NCBI GenBank assembly: GCA_016283095.1
Contig: JAEEMG010000058.1
Coordinates: 40,252-104,251, forward strand
DNA: 64,000 nucleotides
Origin: Paludibacteraceae bacterium
Lineage (GTDB): Bacteria > Bacteroidota > Bacteroidia > Bacteroidales > Paludibacteraceae
Direction of reading: 5' to 3'
The notes below the pieces were generated by a model. The model did no database searches and was not told where the DNA came from. It saw nothing but the letters and a program-made list of their open reading frames with translations. The position numbers and the translations under genes are program-made. Positions 61,877 to 64,000 of this stretch are shown piece by piece (position 1 is the stretch's first letter; every line of letters starts with the position of its first letter).

Positions 61877-63178
61877 TTAACGTTTTTCTGCGTTATATTC
61901 CTCAATAGAGTATGATATCCTTTCCCCGTCAGCTTTTTCGATAATCACACTGTCTGTTGTCACTGAATATTTTGTTTTTAGTAATAGAGAATCGAAATCG
62001 TATGTGAAGCATTTTAACGAAAAAAGTTTTTCTCTATTATCCATGAATTCTTGAAAATCAGGATCTTTCAACGCTTCAATAGGAATTTTTGGGGTCCTTT
62101 TTATTTTCCCAGAAAAGGAAGATCTTGTCAATTCATATTTCTCAGCAAAGTTTTTGACTTTTTCTTTGTATATGTTTATGTAGATATCGTAGCATGCTGA
62201 ACAGATTATGAATGCAGAAACGATTGCAAAGGTTGACACAAGGAACGATTTCCTCACATCTCTGTTTGACTTGATGAAAATAAAGAAATGAGCAATAAGC
62301 AGAGCACATGCAAATAATATTCTCCATATAAGATCATGATAAACCTCTTCTTTGTTTAATATGATGGAGAAGTATACTAATGCGATGATGGCGATCAAAT
62401 TGGCAATCTGTGAGATAATCTTAAAAACTTTTTTATTGTATGGAGTGCTGATTAGCAGGCAATGAAGCGATACAATGAAAAGGAATACAGAGTCATCCAA
62501 GTATGAATAGAAACGATTTCTATATCGACGCATGGGAATTTGATCAGCCAAATTATTAGCTTCGTCAATTACTAACCATAAAAGTCCGATCATTGCAATG
62601 ACACTGATTAAAATATTTAGTATGAAAATGAGTTTGTTCCAACGTTGGTCGGGATTGTCTTCTTCTTCTTTTTTCTGGAAAAAACAAAATAATAGAATGA
62701 ATATGCATGTTGGTGGAATAAAATTGGAACCAAAAAATATTATATTTGTAAGCCCCAAGCATATGATTGTTACCAGCCCGCAAACATATGTCTTTATGAT
62801 GTTGTTTGTCAGAGTTGTATATGAATTGAAAAAGTTATCTTGTTTGCAACAGCTTAAAACACAGGCAAATCCTAAAAATGGAAGTGATAAAATTGTGTTT
62901 CTGCTTAAAATGTGAATCATTGGACATAATGCATACAGAAGAGGACAAAGTATACCAACCGACACATACCAATAAAGCCGGTGCTTCTTGAAATATTCCG
63001 CATTTCTAGCTGTATATGCTAATGCACAACTGAATGTTAACCAAGATTCTCCATAGTCTCCTTTCCCAAATAGAAACGAACAGTCAGGGAAAATATAAGA
63101 CAATATTGCAATAATGCAAAATATTATTTCAATTGGGAATTGTAACAGAATTTTGAATTTCTCATTTCCATTTTTCAT
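61877..63178 (-). CDS. Multi-pass membrane protein of unknown function
   Basis: 433 residues with about ten hydrophobic segments to residue 335, then a soluble domain of about 95 residues (TRSSFSGKIKRTPKIPIEAL to the end). The layout resembles DUF4153-type proteins, but I cannot confirm it. Its first codons (MKNGNEKFKI) lie in a tract of reiterated AT-rich words, so the start is somewhat uncertain. Confidence 0.65.
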   Translation of the reverse strand: MKNGNEKFKILLQFPIEIIFCIIAILSYIFPDCSFLFGKGDYGESWLTFSCALAYTARNAEYFKKHRLYWYVSVGILCPLLYALCPMIHILSRNTILSLPFLGFACVLSCCKQDNFFNSYTTLTNNIIKTYVCGLVTIICLGLTNIIFFGSNFIPPTCIFILLFCFFQKKEEEDNPDQRWNKLIFILNILISVIAMIGLLWLVIDEANNLADQIPMRRYRNRFYSYLDDSVFLFIVSLHCLLISTPYNKKVFKIISQIANLIAIIALVYFSIILNKEEVYHDLIWRILFACALLIAHFFIFIKSNRDVRKSFLVSTFAIVSAFIICSACYDIYINIYKEKVKNFAEKYELTRSSFSGKIKRTPKIPIEALKDPDFQEFMDNREKLFSLKCFTYDFDSLLLKTKYSVTTDSVIIEKADGERISYSIEEYNAEKR

Positions 63179-63201
63179 TTCTAATTTCGCATTTTTAATT
63201 T
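63150..63201. repeat. Reiterated AT-rich words at a gene junction
   Basis: Repeats of ATTTC/CATTT/AATTT-type words run from the 5' codons of the 61877-63178 gene to the stop of the GH9 gene. Confidence 0.5.
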
Positions 63202-64000
63202 ACTTATACTCTCCTCTGATGAATGCTGTCAAGAATACTAACGGGGCATTCCAGTTGATGGCAGGCTCGTTAGTAGAGTAGCTGCACTCTTCGTCAAGAT
63301 AGGCTCTTGCCGCAAACCTGTTTGTGGGGTACATCGATCTTCCACAGTCTGTTGTCTGCTTCACATTTGGTCCGCCTACCATGTAGCCAGGAATTGGTTC
63401 TTCGATGCCGTCAGTCGCACAGCGTCTGTCGTGGATGTAGTGGGGCGACAAACTGCCGAATCCAGTCACGAAACAGTATCCTGTGCTGTTGCAGCCAAGG
63501 ATGTAGTCAAGACAGTATTGTGCGGCTTCTGTATATTTGTCGGCTTTCATCACCTTCTTGCCCAATGCAAGTATCATTCCGCTGTTGGCGATTTGTCCGT
63601 TGCTTCCCCAAACAAATTCTCTTAATGGCACTTTTCCTGTTTGGTATTTGTACATTGCTAACAGGTTGTCCGCCAATGCTTTGAATCTTTTCTCTACAGC
63701 GTTGATATCAAGTGCTCCGGATATTGCATCCCTGTTGAGCATCAGAGAGATGAGGCCGAGTGTCGCAACGTCGCCCCAGTATGGTACATTGAAAATTTGG
63801 AACAGATTGATGTTCTCCGCATATTTTTTGTCTCCTGTGAGAATCAACAATTCACATGATGCCCAGAATCTTTCGTCGTCTACGCTTTCTGAATCGTATG
63901 TTCCTGTGTTGCAGTCTGGTGGATTGACAAATGGTCGATATTCAGAATGTTTAGACGCGAATTTGTATGCGTATAATGCAGCGTTTTTGGCTTTCTCTGA
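63200..64000 (-). CDS. GH9 endoglucanase, C-terminal part (5' end beyond window)
   Basis: 267 codons are open from the right edge to the stop at 63200. GH9 signatures: FVTGFGSLSPHYIHDRR (the VTGFG...H...R region), DGIEEPIPGYMVGGPN, and the catalytic acid region STNEPAINWNAPLVFLTAF. The catalytic Asp pair is outside the window. GH9 enzymes cut beta-1,4-glucan by inversion. Unlike the 33-43 kb enzymes it ends directly after the GH9 fold (FIRGEYK), with no T9SS tail, so it may be periplasmic or lipid-anchored. Confidence 0.9.
   Translation of the reverse strand, partial: SEKAKNAALYAYKFASKHSEYRPFVNPPDCNTGTYDSESVDDERFWASCELLILTGDKKYAENINLFQIFNVPYWGDVATLGLISLMLNRDAISGALDINAVEKRFKALADNLLAMYKYQTGKVPLREFVWGSNGQIANSGMILALGKKVMKADKYTEAAQYCLDYILGCNSTGYCFVTGFGSLSPHYIHDRRCATDGIEEPIPGYMVGGPNVKQTTDCGRSMYPTNRFAARAYLDEECSYSTNEPAINWNAPLVFLTAFIRGEYK

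Overview
The window is a piece of a Bacteroidales-type genome, probably from a fibre-degrading gut or rumen bacterium. Evidence: promoters of the Bacteroidota form (TTTG, about 19-20 bp, TAnnTTTG), seven proteins ending in type IX secretion (T9SS) sorting domains, a Bacteroidota-style LptD, and an AT-rich genome with little Shine-Dalgarno use. No rRNA, tRNA, CRISPR array, transposase or complete insertion sequence was seen.

Layout. 1-20 kb is almost entirely on the minus strand: the 5' part of a GH5 glucanase cut by the window edge, two paralogous serpins around a small T9SS-sorted protein, a K+/H+ antiporter, two small unknown genes, a large T9SS surface protein, a LysE-family exporter, a 2 kb-residue alpha-2-macroglobulin and a DUF6515 protein. 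20-33 kb is mostly plus strand and housekeeping: a small T9SS protein overlapping a Cthe_2159-like beta-helix gene, a FtsB/DivIC protein, a lipoprotein, prfC, lptD, glyA, a LOG-family gene and ribD. 33-43 kb is a plant cell-wall locus: a GH5 cellulase divergent from three xylan enzymes (CE4-F5/8-GH8, GH11-CBM6, GH11-GH11-CBM6-GH8), all with T9SS tails and with no SusC/SusD pair. 43-50 kb has an ankyrin protein, groSL, and an operon of a DUF4954 protein, a small unknown and a DegT/DnrJ aminotransferase. 50-64 kb has an AlbA_2/Schlafen ATPase regulator, a WG-repeat plus FGE-fold operon, a DnaJ-like protein, a lipoprotein/BspA-like operon, membrane proteins, and the 3' part of a GH9 glucanase cut by the right edge.

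The most striking signal is at the AlbA_2/Schlafen gene (49935-51623). The octamer GACGGATT occurs five times upstream, with start-to-start spacings of 21, 31, 21 and 42 bp (close to 2, 3, 2 and 4 helical turns). Two copies bracket a near-perfect core promoter. The same word recurs inside the gene at an exact 21-bp period, where it encodes a heptad linker between the ATPase and the C-terminal winged helix. This looks like a self-addressed DNA-binding switch with a decoy or regulatory array in its own coding sequence. Secondary themes are protease inhibition (two serpins and a macroglobulin without a normal thioester), two-gene cassettes pairing a tiny T9SS-tailed protein with a larger partner, and a family of intergenic GACG-type palindromes.
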